Assembly: GCA_005784505.1 (NCBI GenBank)
Contig: VCAZ01000035.1
Span: forward strand, 1,728,001-1,792,000
DNA: 64,000 nucleotides
DNA from: Bagarius yarrelli
Taxonomy: Eukaryota > Chordata > Actinopteri > Siluriformes > Sisoridae
Direction of reading: 5' to 3'
Shown: positions 33,983 to 47,462 of the stretch, piece by piece
Layout of the letters: every line of letters begins with the position of its first letter
How positions within the stretch are numbered: the stretch's first letter is position 1
Notes under the pieces: generated by a model
Seen by the model: only the letters and a program-made list of their open reading frames with translations
The model's database searches: none
What the model was told of the DNA's origin: nothing
Translations under genes and position numbers: made by a program

Positions 33983-35594
33983 GTAAGTCCGCGCTTTATT
34001 TTCCGGAACGATTAGTCCAGGTGTGTGCAGATGTGTTGGATAGGAATGTGTTCTGGAAGAATGTGACGCTATACGAGAGCTACCGTTTAATACGTGTGTA
34101 CGTTGTGTTTATGTCCGTGTGTGCGTTAGCGCTGATAATAACATAAAAACGTGACAAAAACACACACGCGCACACACACACACGGAGACACCCCCTCCTC
34201 TTCTTTTATCTCTCTCTCTCCATCTATATACATACATAAATAGCGAGTAGACCACACTGTGAGCTTTAAACGGGTTTATTTAATATTAGGGTTATAATGA
34301 TGATGATGATGATGATGATCACCATCATCACCATGCAAGCCTGGCAAACAAAATCTTCTTTCATCTATTCTCACCTCCTCATCCTCAGCTTAGAGGTAAC
34401 ATTAAACAGGAGATATTATGGAGCAGGTTTCAGCCTCAGCTTGTTATTTCCCACCAGGAACTAAAAATGACAGCCAGGCTCCCACCCTGTTTGCCAGCAT
34501 AGTAGTAACTAGATGGCTAATAATAGCATGATGATGTTAGACTTACTATTTGCAGAAGGTTGTAGCCTGTGGTCATGATGTCTGTTGTTTTTGTGTGAGG
34601 TTGCTCATTATAGCAGCAGCAGGAATGTAAAAATCACACCTCACTCAGGAGATTGGTTTCGGTTTTTCTGTTTGACTGTGCGATTCTATACAAATGTCGT
34701 GCAAAAGGCTGAAACAGGTTGATCAGAGAATTCCTGGCCTGATCATGTTGATGATTTGTGCCTTCACTTATCACAGCTGATGGGTTTGTGTTTATTTTAG
34801 CTTGGGGTAAAAATGCTGATTCATCAGTCCCCGGGGTTGTGGTTTGGGACTAAGACCCGTGTACCGGGAGTTGCTGAATTGATGACATAGATGCACTCTA
34901 AAGATGTTTGATTTGTTTTATATATTCAGCAATGGCATGACCGAAAACTATATATAAATAGTCTTTTTTTAATTTTTTAATTAATTAATTTATTTATTTT
35001 TTTTAGGGGGCCTGTTTTATTTCCTAGGTTGTATATTTAATTTTTTTTCTCTCTCACGTTTCATGTAGATCCTTGCTACTTATAATAGGAAGCGGAAAAG
35101 GCCCGGAAGCTTTAAACTAATTGCCAGACAGCACAATTAGGTTTTTTTTTGTTGTCGTTGTTGCTGTTTTATTTTTTTTTTGTACAAAATCAATCAGCAG
35201 ATGGATTTACAGAGGTAACATGTGAAGGGGCTTTGCAGAGAAAACATCCTCCCTTTTAAGAGCCACATCCAGCGTATTATCCCCAAATCGTCAGATAAAA
35301 ATTTGAATTGTAATTTGTGGTGGTGCTGCAATTAGCAGCGCAAATGGTCCGGTTGAGAGGCTGAGGAACAAGTGTAATTTGATCAGCCGAGTACTTAGGC
35401 TGCACTTTAGGCAGTGCAATTTTTGCTCTACATTCACTTTCTGCGACTTAATTGAGCACTGACCGATGCTGATGGGTAGAATGTGCTGATGGCTGAACAC
35501 AAAAGCCAACAGAGAAGAGAAAGAGATAAGATTAAGAATGTGCGACGGGGCCGGATCGAGGCAAAGGAGAACAAGAACAGTTTTGTCTTCAAGG

Positions 35595-35632
<38 letters not shown>

Positions 35633-35939
35633 CTTTCCCGTGCTTACTCTTTCTCTATCTCTTTCGCTCTCTATCTCACTGTCCCCGCTCTCAGCCCTTT
35701 TTCCCACCTCAAGAAAAAAACATGCTGAAACAACCAAAATTCTTCCTCACTTGACAGATGGCATGTTCACTCGTTCCTTAGCTTGCTTTTTTTATGAGTT
35801 TGATTAGACTGAAGTGTTAACCGTATGCAGCAGGTTTATAACGCACACTTGCAATGGTTTTAAAAGTTTCTCAAGCCATCGGTATGTAATCCACGTTACT
35901 AAACATACATGCGCATGTTATGTCTTATTTATTCTTATC
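33983..35939. other. mafg: mafg intron 1, proximal part
   Basis: The promoter-side end is less AT-rich with CpGs up to about 34150. It then holds a GAT/ATC palindromic tract (34298-34335), T-runs, and a (CT)n tract at 35597-35630. Frames across the CT tract are not genes. Confidence 0.4.
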
Positions 35940-36400
35940 AAGGGCAAGTTCAATTTTATTTGTATAGCACCTTAAAACAACAGAATGCTATCCGAGGTGC
36001 TTCATAATTAAATTAAAAGGAATTAAAATCAAATTAACAATTTCCACCTATAAAACTAAATAAGGTGTTAAGCCGACTAAACCTTACGTAGCCAAAAGAT
36101 TATAAATAGACATGTTTTTTTCAGTGATGATTTAAATGCAGATAAAGAGGACTCAGGGAGGTAACGATTTCCACAGCTTAAAGGGTTAATTCAGAAAAGT
36201 CTCCGTCGCCTTTAGATTTCAAACCAGACCCTGAGACGGTTAATAGATTATTAGAGGATGATCTAAAGGAGGGTACGGACAGAAAGGTCTGAGAGCCAGA
36301 CCATGCAAGGCTTGGTTAAAATCTTCTGCTTCATTTTAGATTAAACTGGTAGCCAATGTAAATGTGCTAAAATAGCGTCGATCTGCTTTCCTCCTCGTAT
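35940..36400 (+). repeat. Old interspersed repeat (TTTATTTGTATAGC type)
   Basis: It starts CAAGTTCAATTTTATTTGTA and continues through CATGCAAGGCTTGGTTAAAA to GGTAGCCAATGTAAATGTGC. This order is a familiar dispersed teleost repeat; the copy is single here and diverged, and the class is not assigned. Confidence 0.5.
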
Positions 36401-39400
36401 AGACTTGCCTTTGGGCTATTTTGTCTTAATGTTAAAAGCCTCTGGCTGTGTCAGAAAGACCAGATTTTATTATTTTAGAATCGTGTTCTCTGTGACATTG
36501 TCAGTTATTAGCCAGATGTTCGACTGTGTGCCTGCTTAAAGAGTGTTTTTCTGTTTTTTGCTTACTTCCCAGCGCTGAATGCTGTACATGCAACTTTTAG
36601 AGAGGGGGGAAAAAAAGCGAGCCTTTCATCACGGCTGAACAAAAAAAAAAAGTGATGGTTTGCATTTACAGTACGAGTTTTGCAACAGATGGCAGTTTTT
36701 GTGCTTCCTCTTTCTGCTAACAGGTAGTCAACTTTCTTTTTTTAAACTACTCCTCTTCTGCTTTTTCACTTCCAGAGCAAAGATGATGACTGTGATTAAA
36801 ATGATTGTCTGGACTGGCTGATTTACTCTAAATTGCATTCTTTAGCAATCCTGGGCCATGCAGTTCTGTTCTCTTGCAGCAGAAAAAGGAAGGAAGCATT
36901 GTTCTTTTATTTCTGTTCATACCAGGTGTTTTAGAGGGTGGGTGCGAGCAGATTTGGAACTGAAAAATGTGTCATCTGTCTTTTTTTGGAAGAGCAACCT
37001 TAATTTATTAATGAGGTTCAGCGGCACATTTTTTTTTTTTTTTTGCCATAAAGTTCTCAGAATGAGTGATGTTCCACCCTCCTTTCTTTTCTCTTCCTGC
37101 TTCTTGGCTCTGCTTTCTGTCTATCCACTTCCTGTTTAATAAATATACGTTTAGTGGCTGCAGTTATGAGGACGAATGAATGGTGAGTTAGATGCAGCCC
37201 GAGCCTCAGATTTATTACTGTTTGCGAAGGAAACGCTCGCATGCTTTGCCTCATCACATCTGGTTCACACACACACACACGCAATCAGGCTTGTATGTCA
37301 GAAGTTGTTTTGTGCTTAGGTGCATAGCACCCGTCATGTAACCTAGACATTCACACCCACGCACAATCAGGAAGCTTAATGAACTTCATCTTTCTAGGCT
37401 TTTCTCTGCTATGTGTCAGGTGCCTTAGAGTAAATACACGTTCAAGGTGATCATTAACTTATGTGTGTTTAACCGAACGCGTTTTTCTCGTCATGGCAAC
37501 TGTGTCCAACGTGAACGTCCTTTCACCGTCTCACTCTGCGCTAATTAACTGTGACTGATTTGTAAAATTGACAAATGATAATATTTACACGTTGAACTAA
37601 TCGGTGTTGCTCTCGTCGCAGGGAGTATGGAACTCCGTAGCCAACGGTGTGTAGGCACGCGCCAGAGATCCGGAGGGACAAGTTTGAAAGCTTCCACAAG
37701 ATAAAGGGACCGAAGGTCTCGAGAGAGAGAGAGAGAACGACAGACAAAGGAGGGAGGGAAGAGGACTTTGGGGTGGCAGTGAGGAGGAGGAGGAGGAGGA
37801 GGAAGAAGAAGGGTGGGGGAAAATCAGGAGAGTCTATTTTTTCCACTCTGTCTCTCTTACTCTTGCTGTGGCGCGCTCTTGGTAATGATGAAATAGGTTG
37901 TAAGAAGATGAAATAGGTTGTAAGACGCGTAATCTCTCCTCTGCAGTAGAATATCTATCGCATTTCTCTCTCCTGTTTCAAAAAAGGACAGAGAAGAGAG
38001 GGCTGTGCACTATTTAACAATAGTTTCCGTAGAGAATCTTGCACCTCTTACAATGTTCATTTGTCACAAACCGTCGTTTGAGGGATTTTTTTGCGCCGGT
38101 GTGTTTAAGTTGCACAATAAAGATGATTTAGTGGTAAACAAATCGCTGCAGGGTGAAAAAAAATGTTGAGGGTTAAATAAAAAATGTAAGCGCAAATAAG
38201 CACTGTGTAAAATTGCCCTTTATAATTAATCTTATAAACGATTTCAGACAAATTTATTACATTTCAAGTAAAAGGCATGCACGGATCACTCTTGGGAAGC
38301 TTTTCATTAGTATCTTTCACTCGAAACACATCATTAACAGCTTCTCAGCAGCTTCTCAAAAAAGTTTTATGGAACAATATAGCTACACTCTGGTGTTGTA
38401 TATTGCAGACCGAATTTTAGTCATGACATCTTTTTTTTTTTTGACCCAGTTGGATTGTACAGTGAAATGTGGATATTCATAAGGCCTTGTTTTTTTTTGT
38501 GGCATTGGGAGCTTTCTTGGACTGCCGGGCTGGGCTGAATGTCTCCGAGTTGCATCATCTCACCAGCAATATGCCGCAGTTTTTACCCGCAGTGGCACGC
38601 TGCTCCTGCCATGCTCCAGCTGCGAAACACTGCGAAAAGAGAAAACAGGGCGACCATAATTCCTCCGAAAAATACACAGATGGAGAGCGAGAGTGTGGAG
38701 CCATGTTGTTTGCTGTTATTAGTTGTTGCCAAGGACAAGCTGGTGTCTGAAAGTTAAAATGGGCACAAACAAGGGGGTTATACTTAAAATAATAATAATA
38801 AAAACTTTTTATCAGCATGCCGTACAGTGAAAGGAGTGGAGAAGCGGGAAAGTGAAATAAGACGAGTGGAAAGAAGTCTAAGTGATGAAGAAACCATAGC
38901 ATGAAAGATGGCGGTGGTGATGGTTTAGGTTTGGGTGGAATGCAGGTCGATGGTGCCTGTTGAATTCTGGGTATAATCAGTGCTAGCCGAGTTCCGAGCA
39001 GACGAAGCTCGAACGAAGCAATGCTGTCTGTCATACTCACTGATTATATTCACTCCCGGACAGAACATTTTATTTTTGTGTTCACAATCGAATAGACTCC
39101 ATAGGCATCCTGTAAAAACTGTTACGTATCGTTGTCCGTAACCGAGCTTCTGCTGACTCATGCTGACTTTTAGAGTCATTATCTGGACTTGTGCAATGTG
39201 AAAAATGGCGGTGCAGAGAGTCGAGTCTTCCTAAGGGAAGCCTTAGTTCAAATATTGAATTAAAGATGAATTCAGTGATTCTGAAGTCAGAACATTTTGT
39301 AATGACATTGCAAACAAATAGATTCAGAGGGTAAAACAAAACTCCTGTCTATGTGCTGCCCCAGATTCTGAACAAGACCGACACAGGAACATGCCGATGC

Positions 39401-39576
39401 TTCATCATGCAAACGTTCTAAAACTGCTTCGTATTTTAGCCTCTGTCTCTTGACCAAGCGAATTGGCTGTCTATCATAGGCAATGTGAAGGTGTTGGATA
39501 GTAGTAGTAGTTTTTAAATTGTGGTTCAAACTGACCTAAAACAAATATTCTATTAATTAAAATCGATGGTTTTTAA
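36401..39576. other. mafg: mafg intron 1, middle part
   Basis: No convincing exon. Contains T-run 37030-37044, a GA tract 37717-37735, a GGA/AAG purine tract 37783-37812 and an exact tandem 20-bp duplication of GATGAAATAGGTTGTAAGA(A/C) at 37885-37924. A segment at 37630-37720 follows a possible acceptor (GTCGCAG at 37614-37620) and could be an extra noncoding exon, but no clear donor follows. Confidence 0.35.
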
Positions 39577-39705
39577 GTTTAAGTTCAAGTTCAAGGATTT
39601 TATTGTCATTTCAACCATATATAGCAGAATGCAGTACAAAGTGAGATGAAATAACGTTTCTCCAGGACCCCCTGGTGCTACACAAAACATTCAAGCCTGA
39701 ACAAA
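39577..39705 (+). repeat. Interspersed repeat (TTTATTGTCATTTCAACCATATA type)
   Basis: TTCAAGGATTTTATTGTCAT, ATAACGTTTCTCCAGGACCC and GGTGCTACACAAAACA match the order of a widespread teleost repeat end. A likely related tail (GTGCAATGACCATAAAGATG) is at 62635-62655. Confidence 0.5.
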
Positions 39706-40457
39706 ATCAAGTTCAAACTGTTTATTATAATAAAATAAGATGAGATGAAAATATTGTATTTTCTAAATTTTAGAGATGCTTTTTTTTTTTTTTATAAAAG
39801 AAAAACTAAAATGTGATTAAAAATTGTCTTTGACCTTGCATATTTAGTTTTAAACTCTACTTCTCATTTCTTTTGTTTTTATTTTTCTACATTTAATAAT
39901 ACCTGCATTCTTTAGATCAGATTTGGAGAGTTAATAGGTTGAGGGTCATGTTGTAGGTCATGTCTTTTTATGCATCTATTAAAGGTGTGAAATACTTTTA
40001 CAATTCAATTGTTTTGCGGTTAGAATCTATAGGGTATATAAACTTCTGCACTTGATGGTACATATAACTTCATAATAAAAGAAAGAAACTATTTTAAAAT
40101 ACATAACAGCAACAAGTCACTTTCTATTCAGAAATAATGTGGCACTATATACCACAGTATACCACAAAATAACGAGTTACGACTTGCATTTTCTTCAAGG
40201 TTAGTAATTAAAATACTGTTCAACCGCAGTGCTGCAGATGCAACTATTTAGAAAATGTGGATTACTTTTTATAACAAAGCAAAGTTTTTATTAATGCTCC
40301 CATTCTCATGTGATTTTGTTTCTTTAGCAATTATTTATTTAACAGGGACTTTTATTGATGAAGCCAAACAGAAGGTCAGACTAGTAATATTAATCCATAT
40401 TATTGGGTAATGAATGGTGGAATTATTTTTATTATGCTAATTTAGCTAATGTTCATA

Positions 40458-40576
40458 TTTACATTTACAATATTTGGTAGACACCCTAATCCAACTGACC
40501 AGAAGCGTTAAGGGCCTTGATCGGGGGCCCAGAAGTGGCATTTAAACCCACAATCTTCCAATTTACCACTATGCCT
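40458..40576 (-). repeat. Diverged family A SINE
   Basis: TTTACATTTACAATATTTGG, GACACCCTAATCCA and GGGCCTTGATCGGGGGCCCA are recognisable; the head is degraded. Confidence 0.6.
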
Positions 40577-40593
40577 CTTCCCCTGTGTAAATG

Positions 40594-40870
40594 GGTAGAT
40601 ATATAGGTACATATAGATATATAGATATAGTTATACATGGATAGATGGATACAAGAAGATGGATGTAGGCAGATGTAGATGGGTATATACATTAGATAGA
40701 AAGATGGATGGATGAAAAGATGGATGGATAAACGGATGGATGAAAAGATGGATGGATGGATTGAAATATTGATGGATGGATGGATTGAAAGATTGATGGA
40801 TGTGTGGAAACATAGGTTGGATGGATGGATGGATGGATAAATAGATGAAAAGATGGATAAAAAGATGGAT
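40594..40870. repeat. Degenerate (GGAT)n/(GATA)n satellite tract
   Basis: Imperfect ATAGATAT units pass into ATGGATGGATGAAAAG units. Some 20-40-bp higher-order units (GGATGGATGGATTGAAA) repeat. Frames on the minus strand encode Ser-Ile-His-Pro repeats and are not genes. Confidence 0.8.
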
Positions 40871-40879
40871 TCAACTCAA

Positions 40880-42470
40880 AAAAAGATAAACTTAACAAAA
40901 ATAGGCTGCTGTTGGAAAATGATTCAGATCGTGTTAGAAACTATTTGAACTATTGTCTTCTGTGTTTGGTGTGGAGACATTAATACAGTCCTTACTGCAC
41001 AGAGCTTAACCTCTCTCTCTCTTTTACACACAATCCATCTTCAGGCTTGTTTATTTCTTTCATCCATTGCTGTTTTTATGCTGACCCGGAGGATAAAAAA
41101 AACACGATTTAGTTAACTTTATCTCAGTGTGCCTATAAAGAGGTGGTTGGGGGGGCAAATTACACTACGAGCTTCACTACTGGAAAAAGCCCTTACTAAA
41201 TAAAAAAAATGCACATACTCGCTTCCTGACTTTGCACTATTTTCAGCTGGTGTTAGGACATTTTTGCCACCACACACTTATACCTGAGATTTGACGGTGC
41301 GGAGATAGAAAGGCTTGCTTTCTCCGCCTCACCCTAAATCCGACTCAATTCCCCGGCTCTACCATAACTCGTTGTATCATCTGTTTCTTGTCTCTTGCCA
41401 CTCGCCTTTTTATTTCTGTGTCCCACGTCATTCAGCAGGTCTTATGTTCTCTTTTCTGTCTCGTTCTTCAATTATTCACTTCACACTCGAGCAGCGAGGC
41501 TGTCTCCAATCGATATCCTGGCTGCTTTTAGAAATGTGGGTGAGCAGGAAGTCCCCTGAAAAGTGTCTGTCACTCCGCTGTCTGTTTAAAAATGGCGGTT
41601 CACAGATGTGCTTTTGTCTGGAGATCAGAGCTGAGCTGTGTTTGGAGGATAAACAAGCACCTGAGTTTTAAGATGTTTATTACACCCTGTCATCCCTCAC
41701 AATTCAGCCCTGTGATTCATTCGCTAAAATAGAGATGATCGCTCTCGAACGTGCCAAATCCTTTTACTGCGTGTGTGTGTGCGCATGTTCAACTGGTGTA
41801 ATATAGTGCTGTGCTTACCAGGAACTCGCCAAAGGCATCTGCACTTCACAGGATAGCATCAGACAGGATTAATAAGAGTAAACACGGCCCATTTGATGAA
41901 ACAAACAAACCCTCAGTTATACAGAATCATTTCTTGTGCTGTTGTTTTTTGTCTGCTTGACTTCTAGGTATATGCCGATAGCACTAGAAATAGAGTCATT
42001 ACAGATAATCCCGGATATAAATAAATAGTCATGTTATATATTTGATATCTTGCTTATTTGTATGGTTGGTTCTCCAAATTCCTTCCATCTGCCTGAAAAG
42101 CATACAAATTGCCCATTTGGTGTAAATATCAAAGGTGCAAATAACATCGGTAGAAGGTGTAGAATTCAGGGTCTGGTGGTGATTTAAAGAACTTCTTTAA
42201 TGTCCAGCTGTTGGGGTGTGTTGTAGCTAAACAGTAAACTTATTTAATAAAAATATGACCAAAAAGTCAGTAAAGCCCATCTTGATGGTAAAGATGTTGA
42301 GGCAGTAGTGGTTAAGTCTCTGTGTACGAGCCACAGTACTGCGGTTGGGCTGGTGAGGAAGACCCTTAACTCCTCCACCAGGAGCGCTGGCGGACCCTGC
42401 ACTAAGCTGGAACATCTAAAAAAACAAGTTGCAATCTTCTGTAATGTATGCATAACCGATAGAGGCTTAT
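40880..42470. other. mafg: mafg intron 1, apparently unique sequence
   Basis: Includes a 118-codon open frame (41315-41671) without recognisable homology, which I regard as noncoding. Composition from 41280 to 41900 is more balanced than the surroundings, so an intronic enhancer is possible. Confidence 0.3.
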
Positions 42471-42620
42471 ATGTTTATATTGGCATTGTCCAGAGTTACT
42501 TACAACTGAATCTTTGAGGGTTAGAGGCCTTGCTCAGGGGCCCAGCTGTGGCAGTTGTTGGCCCTGGAATTTGAATCCATGACTTTTTGCTCAAAACCTT
42601 AACCATTGAGCTACCACTAC
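42471..42620 (-). repeat. Diverged family A SINE, reverse
   Basis: GAGGCCTTGCTCAGGGGCCC is intact; the head ends AACCTTAACCATTGAGCTAC. Confidence 0.65.
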
Positions 42621-42631
42621 TATGCTCCCTG

Positions 42632-42853
42632 CTCCAGGGGATTTGCGTATAATGGTTAAACCTGTGCTCTGACCCTAACCTCCTAAGCTGGAGGGGTTTT
42701 GCAAAGGAAAGTATTTCAGCTTAAAAGGTTGTGAGTTAAAATGCCACCATTGCCAAGCTGCCATTGCTGCACCCATAACTGCCCAGTTGTATCAATAAGA
42801 CTAATGTAAGTTTTTTCCGGATAAGGACACCTGCCAAATGCCATAAATGTAAG
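42632..42853 (+). repeat. Composite SINE, forward
   Basis: A piece with GCTCTGACCCTAACCTCCTA, AAGCTGGAGGGGTTTTGCAAAG and TATTTCAGC (another fish SINE tail) is joined to a family A copy whose tail reads TCCGGATAAGGACACCTGCC. Together with the previous entry it forms a head-to-head inverted pair. Confidence 0.6.
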
Positions 42854-43418
42854 TGTATCAAGGTTTGGGGTAAATAGATGAATTAATAAATTGCCAATCT
42901 GGATTTTGCAGCCTAAAAGAAAAGTCTTTGCATCCTGTCCAGATTGAGATCTGAACACAATGTTTAACAAACTTGACTGTATCATGGGGTAGAGCCAATG
43001 TAGAGCATGAATGGGGGTAAAAACCACCACCTTAGACCTTTTTCAAAGGCTAAATATTATAATATTTGTAGTATTATTAACTACAAACTCAATTTTTATT
43101 CCTTATTTACACCACATTCGTATCCATCTGTTCCTGTTCTCCATCTTTTTGTACCCCACTGCCACCCCTTAAGTCTTTGCTGGGCTTGTTTGGTTGTCTC
43201 AGCAATAGTCGAGCAGTGTTGACGGCCTTGCAGTTTTGTAGCAGAGGATCAGCGCAGGAACTTTTTCTAATTGGCGGTTTTAGTTGCGCTGGTTGCTGAG
43301 TTCAGGGCTTTTCTCTCCCCTCAGTTCGACCCCAATCCTCCTCCCCAGCCTCTAAGCTCCCGCAAATGTGTTGAGGATGCATTTTTGGCCAGGCTTCGTT
43401 CCTCCAGCCCCCTTGCAA

Positions 43419-43419
43419 A

Positions 43420-43451
<32 letters not shown>

Positions 43452-43634
43452 ACCTTCTGGCCTTAGTTTGTCTTTTGTATTTCTCCTTTTGTTTCTTTTC
43501 TTGGTCTCTTTGTCTGCTTCAGTGACTCTTTCTTTCTTTTCTTCCTCTCTCTTTTTCTCCTCCTTTCTTTCTTTCGTTCCCTTTCTTTTTCTCTTGTTTT
43601 CTTACTTTCTTTCTTTCTTTTTTTCTCTTTCTCA

Positions 43635-43666
<32 letters not shown>

Positions 43667-43757
43667 CTGTTGCTCTCTCTCTTACATTCTCTCTCTCTCT
43701 CTCTCTTACACACTCACATACTCTCACATGCTCAGCGCTTTCTGTCCCTAATCCCCT

Positions 43758-43797
<40 letters not shown>
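43419..43797. repeat. Microsatellite block (CA)n, pyrimidine tract, (GT)n
   Basis: CA tract 43419-43452, a 215-bp CT/TTTC-rich tract 43500-43715 and a 20-unit GT tract 43758-43797. The CA and GT ends are complementary and could form a hairpin. Frames here are spurious. Confidence 0.9.
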
Positions 43798-43799
<2 letters not shown>

Positions 43800-44444
43800 G
43801 TGAGAGACTTAACTCTGAAGAAGTCAGCAGTGTTGTGGCTGATTGAGAAGAATTTAGCGTACGCATGCAAAAGGCCACTATGACACTTCAGCATCCTCAT
43901 CCTCATCTTTCGTACAAATTATGAATATTTGCTTCCAAAGCACGCACACAAACCACACACACTTTCACACAGGGCAAAAGCTCAATAAATACATGTGTGT
44001 ACATAAATAGAGAACTACTTTTTGATTGTATATTTTCGATACTAAGTTTATACAATTGTGCAAAATCATCACTCTGATATGAATTCCAGTCTAATCATGA
44101 ACTTATTCACAAAAGAATTTCCTAACGGTATGTGTGCTGGTAAAACACACTCTCAGGAGCGTGCGAGTTCTTTATCAAAGGTAATGAGGTGTGTTAGTGC
44201 GGCGGGAAGACGTCTGTCTTCGTCGGTGACCTCGCTTCACAGAGGAATATTAAACAGAATCACCATAAGTGGTGTGTGTGTGTTGGGGGGGGGGTATTTG
44301 TGTTTGTGGATGAGTGGGTGGGTAGATGACACTGTGTGTGTGTGTGTGTAGGTGGTGGGATGAAAGCAAGGAGTTATGATGCCCCTCTGTCTTTTTTTTG
44401 TGGGATCTCTGTTATGCATTTTCGAAGTCAATTCCCGCTATGTA

Positions 44445-44445
<1 letters not shown>

Positions 44446-44487
<42 letters not shown>
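44446..44487. repeat. (GT)n microsatellite
   Basis: About 20 pure TG units. Confidence 0.95.
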
Positions 44488-44490
<3 letters not shown>

Positions 44491-44803
44491 CCTATCGTTC
44501 CTGCTCATGTCTCTTTATTATCTCCTCATTCAGTCTCTCAGTGAAGACACCAGTCTGATCTGGCACGAAACAGCTGCTCGTACATAGCAACGGTTTGCTG
44601 CGAGCTGCACTATTTACTCCACAGCGGTGGAAATTGAAATTTAGGCTAGACGTTGCCCGCTGTGTGCACCATATGGACATGTCCCTCTTTTTATTTTTTC
44701 CCTTGTTCGTCTACACATGGTGTCCTAAATTATCCTTACCTTTCTGTTGTTCTCAATGGACTTACCAGTGGAGTAAGAAATGTGTGAGCTGCTGTGTGAA
44801 GCA

Positions 44804-44804
<1 letters not shown>

Positions 44805-44866
<62 letters not shown>

Positions 44867-44905
44867 TGTGTGGCAGGCTGGTGCATGGTACGGGGGGGGG
44901 GGGGG
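44805..44905. repeat. (GT)n tract followed by a 14-G run
   Basis: GT repeat 44805-44870 with one GG break, then 44892-44905 all G. The region is strongly G-rich on the + strand (GGGATGGGGGTCGGG follows). Confidence 0.9.
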
Positions 44906-45202
44906 TTGTTGGCTGGCGGCAACAGAGCAAGGGCTGATGGGGGATGGGGGTCGGGCACTAGGGAAATAAGACGAGGCCTGATAAAGATGAAGCCCCTCCC
45001 CCTCAGGTTGGTGCGTGTTAATCCGGTCTATTGTGTAGCAACGCTTTTGCTCAAAAACAGTTAAGTAGAAGAATGCAAGAGAAAAAACAGTCGGATTAGA
45101 CAAGTTATTTTTATTATAGGCTCCTTCATTAAAATCTGTTGCTCACACACACTCTGAAAAATGCGATTTTCTGCACGTTTGGATATGTTGCAACTGATTG
45201 AC

Positions 45203-45367
45203 CAATTGGTGGTTTAGTTGTTGGACCGATAGCAGAAAGACCAGGGTTTGATTCTCAGCACCACCAAGCCACCAATGTGGGCCCCTAAGCAAGGCCCTCA
45301 ACCCCAATAAAAAAAAATGATGGATGTCGCTCTGGATAAGGGCGTCTTCCAAATGTTCTAAATGTGA
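45203..45367 (+). repeat. tRNA-derived SINE, family A
   Basis: B-box-like GGGTTTGATTCTCAGCACCA, middle GGGCCCCTAAGCAAGGCCCT, tail CGCTCTGGATAAGGGCGTCT. Confidence 0.75.
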
Positions 45368-46555
45368 TGACATAATCACAACCATTATTTTGGAATTACG
45401 TCTTAGCGTTCTGTGCTATTGTGACCAATTTAAACACACATTTGCTCACTGTTTGCTTTAGATACACCAGCACATTCCTGAAATTATTCAGACACCAAAA
45501 CTGGACAGTTCCTTTTTTTTTATTTAGTTTTTTTTATTGCAGTAATTTCAACATTTACTTACCACAGATATGTACTACACAAAATCTTAGATCATAAATA
45601 TACAAATTAACTCAATCCATAAAAAGCAATATTAAAGCTGCAGTAAGACATATTGGAAAAGGCTAACTGTAGCCTGCTAGCACTGAAATCCAACGTCCCA
45701 CCCTCATCACCCAACGCCTCGTGAACTTATAAAAGTGCATGTCCAGAGACACCATTACTACAATACATCATGTGTCTTTTATTGGTGATTAAAAGTTTAT
45801 ATTACACTTAGTAACAGTACTAAAATAGCAAACTTAAAAATACAACCCGATTACACGCTGCTACTGTAGTTAAGCTAATTCGCTAAGGTACACAAACTAC
45901 ATAAGCTTTGTGTTACTATCAAAACACACAAAAATCTAATCACACCATATACCTTACAGTCCAAAAGAAATATTGAAACCATGGCAATATCTTTTGAGTC
46001 TTGTATTAGACTCCAACGTGGAAACGCAACAACGATATTACGATGTTAATTCAGTCTTTTTTTCCCTGCAGTACGTGAACTCGCTAGTGACGTATCCTAA
46101 CTGTGTGAACACCATACACAGCGGTATGAACATACATATATGATGATAGGTGAGTAGGGAAGCCTGTTGTAATGTTCGAACTGAACATTTTTGACCGGAA
46201 GAACATTTCTTGGTCTTACGCCTTTCACTTAATGTGTGCCATTGGGATGTGAAGAGACTTTTAACCAGCAGATCAAAATCCGGCTGTCTTTCCAATCTTT
46301 AACTGTCTGTTTTCTGAATTATTGAAAAACTTTTCTGCTTATAACAGCTTTATGAAGAGGCTACCTGTCTGACGACCTGTTCTTTTTTTTTGTCCTCTCT
46401 AACCAGAAACACGTCCTCTTCCCTTTTTATATTTTTTCTGGTGTATTGTTGTGTGTATGAATCTCAGAGGATGTGTTTAAACCTTAAATTCTGCCAGTGT
46501 CAATCATTTGTATAACTCTATTTTCCTCTTATTCTGACTTCCCCTGTTCCCTATA
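45368..46555. other. mafg: mafg intron 1, no exon seen
   Basis: AT-rich sequence without recognised repeats. The 85-codon minus-strand frame at 46038-46295 has no recognisable similarity. Confidence 0.3.
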
Positions 46556-46563
46556 CCCCATCC

Positions 46564-46750
46564 CAGGGGTGGGCAATCTCGGTCCTGAAGCGCTGGTTTC
46601 TAGGGAGCAGAGTTTAGCTCCAACCCTAATCAAACACCCTAATCAAGATCTTTCTACGTATACTTAACTTACAGGTAGGTGTGTTTGGGGCAAGTTGGAG
46701 CTAAACTCTGCAGGACACCGGCCCTCCAGGACCGAGAATGCCCACCCCTG
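46564..46750. mobile_element. hAT-type MITE
   Basis: Starts CAGGGGTGGGCAATCTCGG and ends GAATGCCCACCCCTG; the 187-bp interior keeps both copies of the GGAGCTAAACTCTGCAGGAC block as inverted repeats. The flanks CCCCATCC and CCCTATCG match at six of eight bases, an eroded target duplication. Confidence 0.75.
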
Positions 46751-47383
46751 CCCTATCGTATTCTGCAACTTTTAACTTCTATTTGCATTATTGTACACGC
46801 TGATTTGGCTGATTTTTTTTGTTTGAGCATACAAGAAAATCAATGAAAAATGTTAATACCCGAGTTTTAGTAAAGCTGCTTAGTTCCACTGTCGTTTTAA
46901 TTAAAAAACAAAAATGAGCAGGTGTTCCTATTAAAGTGGCCACTCAATGTATAATTTTAATAGACACCAAAACATGGGCAGAAAGTTACAAATTAATTTT
47001 CTTACAATATACAGAACTATACGGCTTGTATAAAGGTAAAAAAAAAGGAATGGATTCGTGTTGCTATGCTGCTTGTTGCTTTGGCAGTTGCACCTCGTCA
47101 GTGTTGCGAGTGCTGAGACGGAGACGGACAGGTTAATCAGTCTAATCCTGAGCCCTGTGGCTCTGTGCGCTGCTCCATAAGGAGAGATTTTAAGCGGCCT
47201 GTGCAGGATAAAAACACACACTTGTCTATCTCTCCGGCTCACACTCTTGTATAGGACCTTTTGGGATTAGTAGGTTCTCATTACCTCGGGGCTGTAGTCG
47301 CCCCCCTGTGATCCGGTGGTGGAGGTGGGTGTAGTTGGTGGCAGCACTTATGCAGACGCTTCTTTAAAGCTTCTGCCAGGAAA

Positions 47384-47387
<4 letters not shown>

Positions 47388-47439
<52 letters not shown>

Positions 47440-47462
47440 TTACACACACACACACACACACA
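47388..47462. repeat. (CT)n(CA)n compound microsatellite
   Basis: About 16 CT units run into CA repeats broken once by TTA. Confidence 0.95.

Noticed and set aside
37621..37720. Extra noncoding mafg exon after GTCGCAG
   Set aside because: The acceptor is plausible, but no clear donor follows and the sequence runs into GA and GGA repeats.
41315..41671. 118-codon forward open frame in mafg intron 1
   Set aside because: No recognisable domain and no supporting splice context. Length alone is within chance for this composition.
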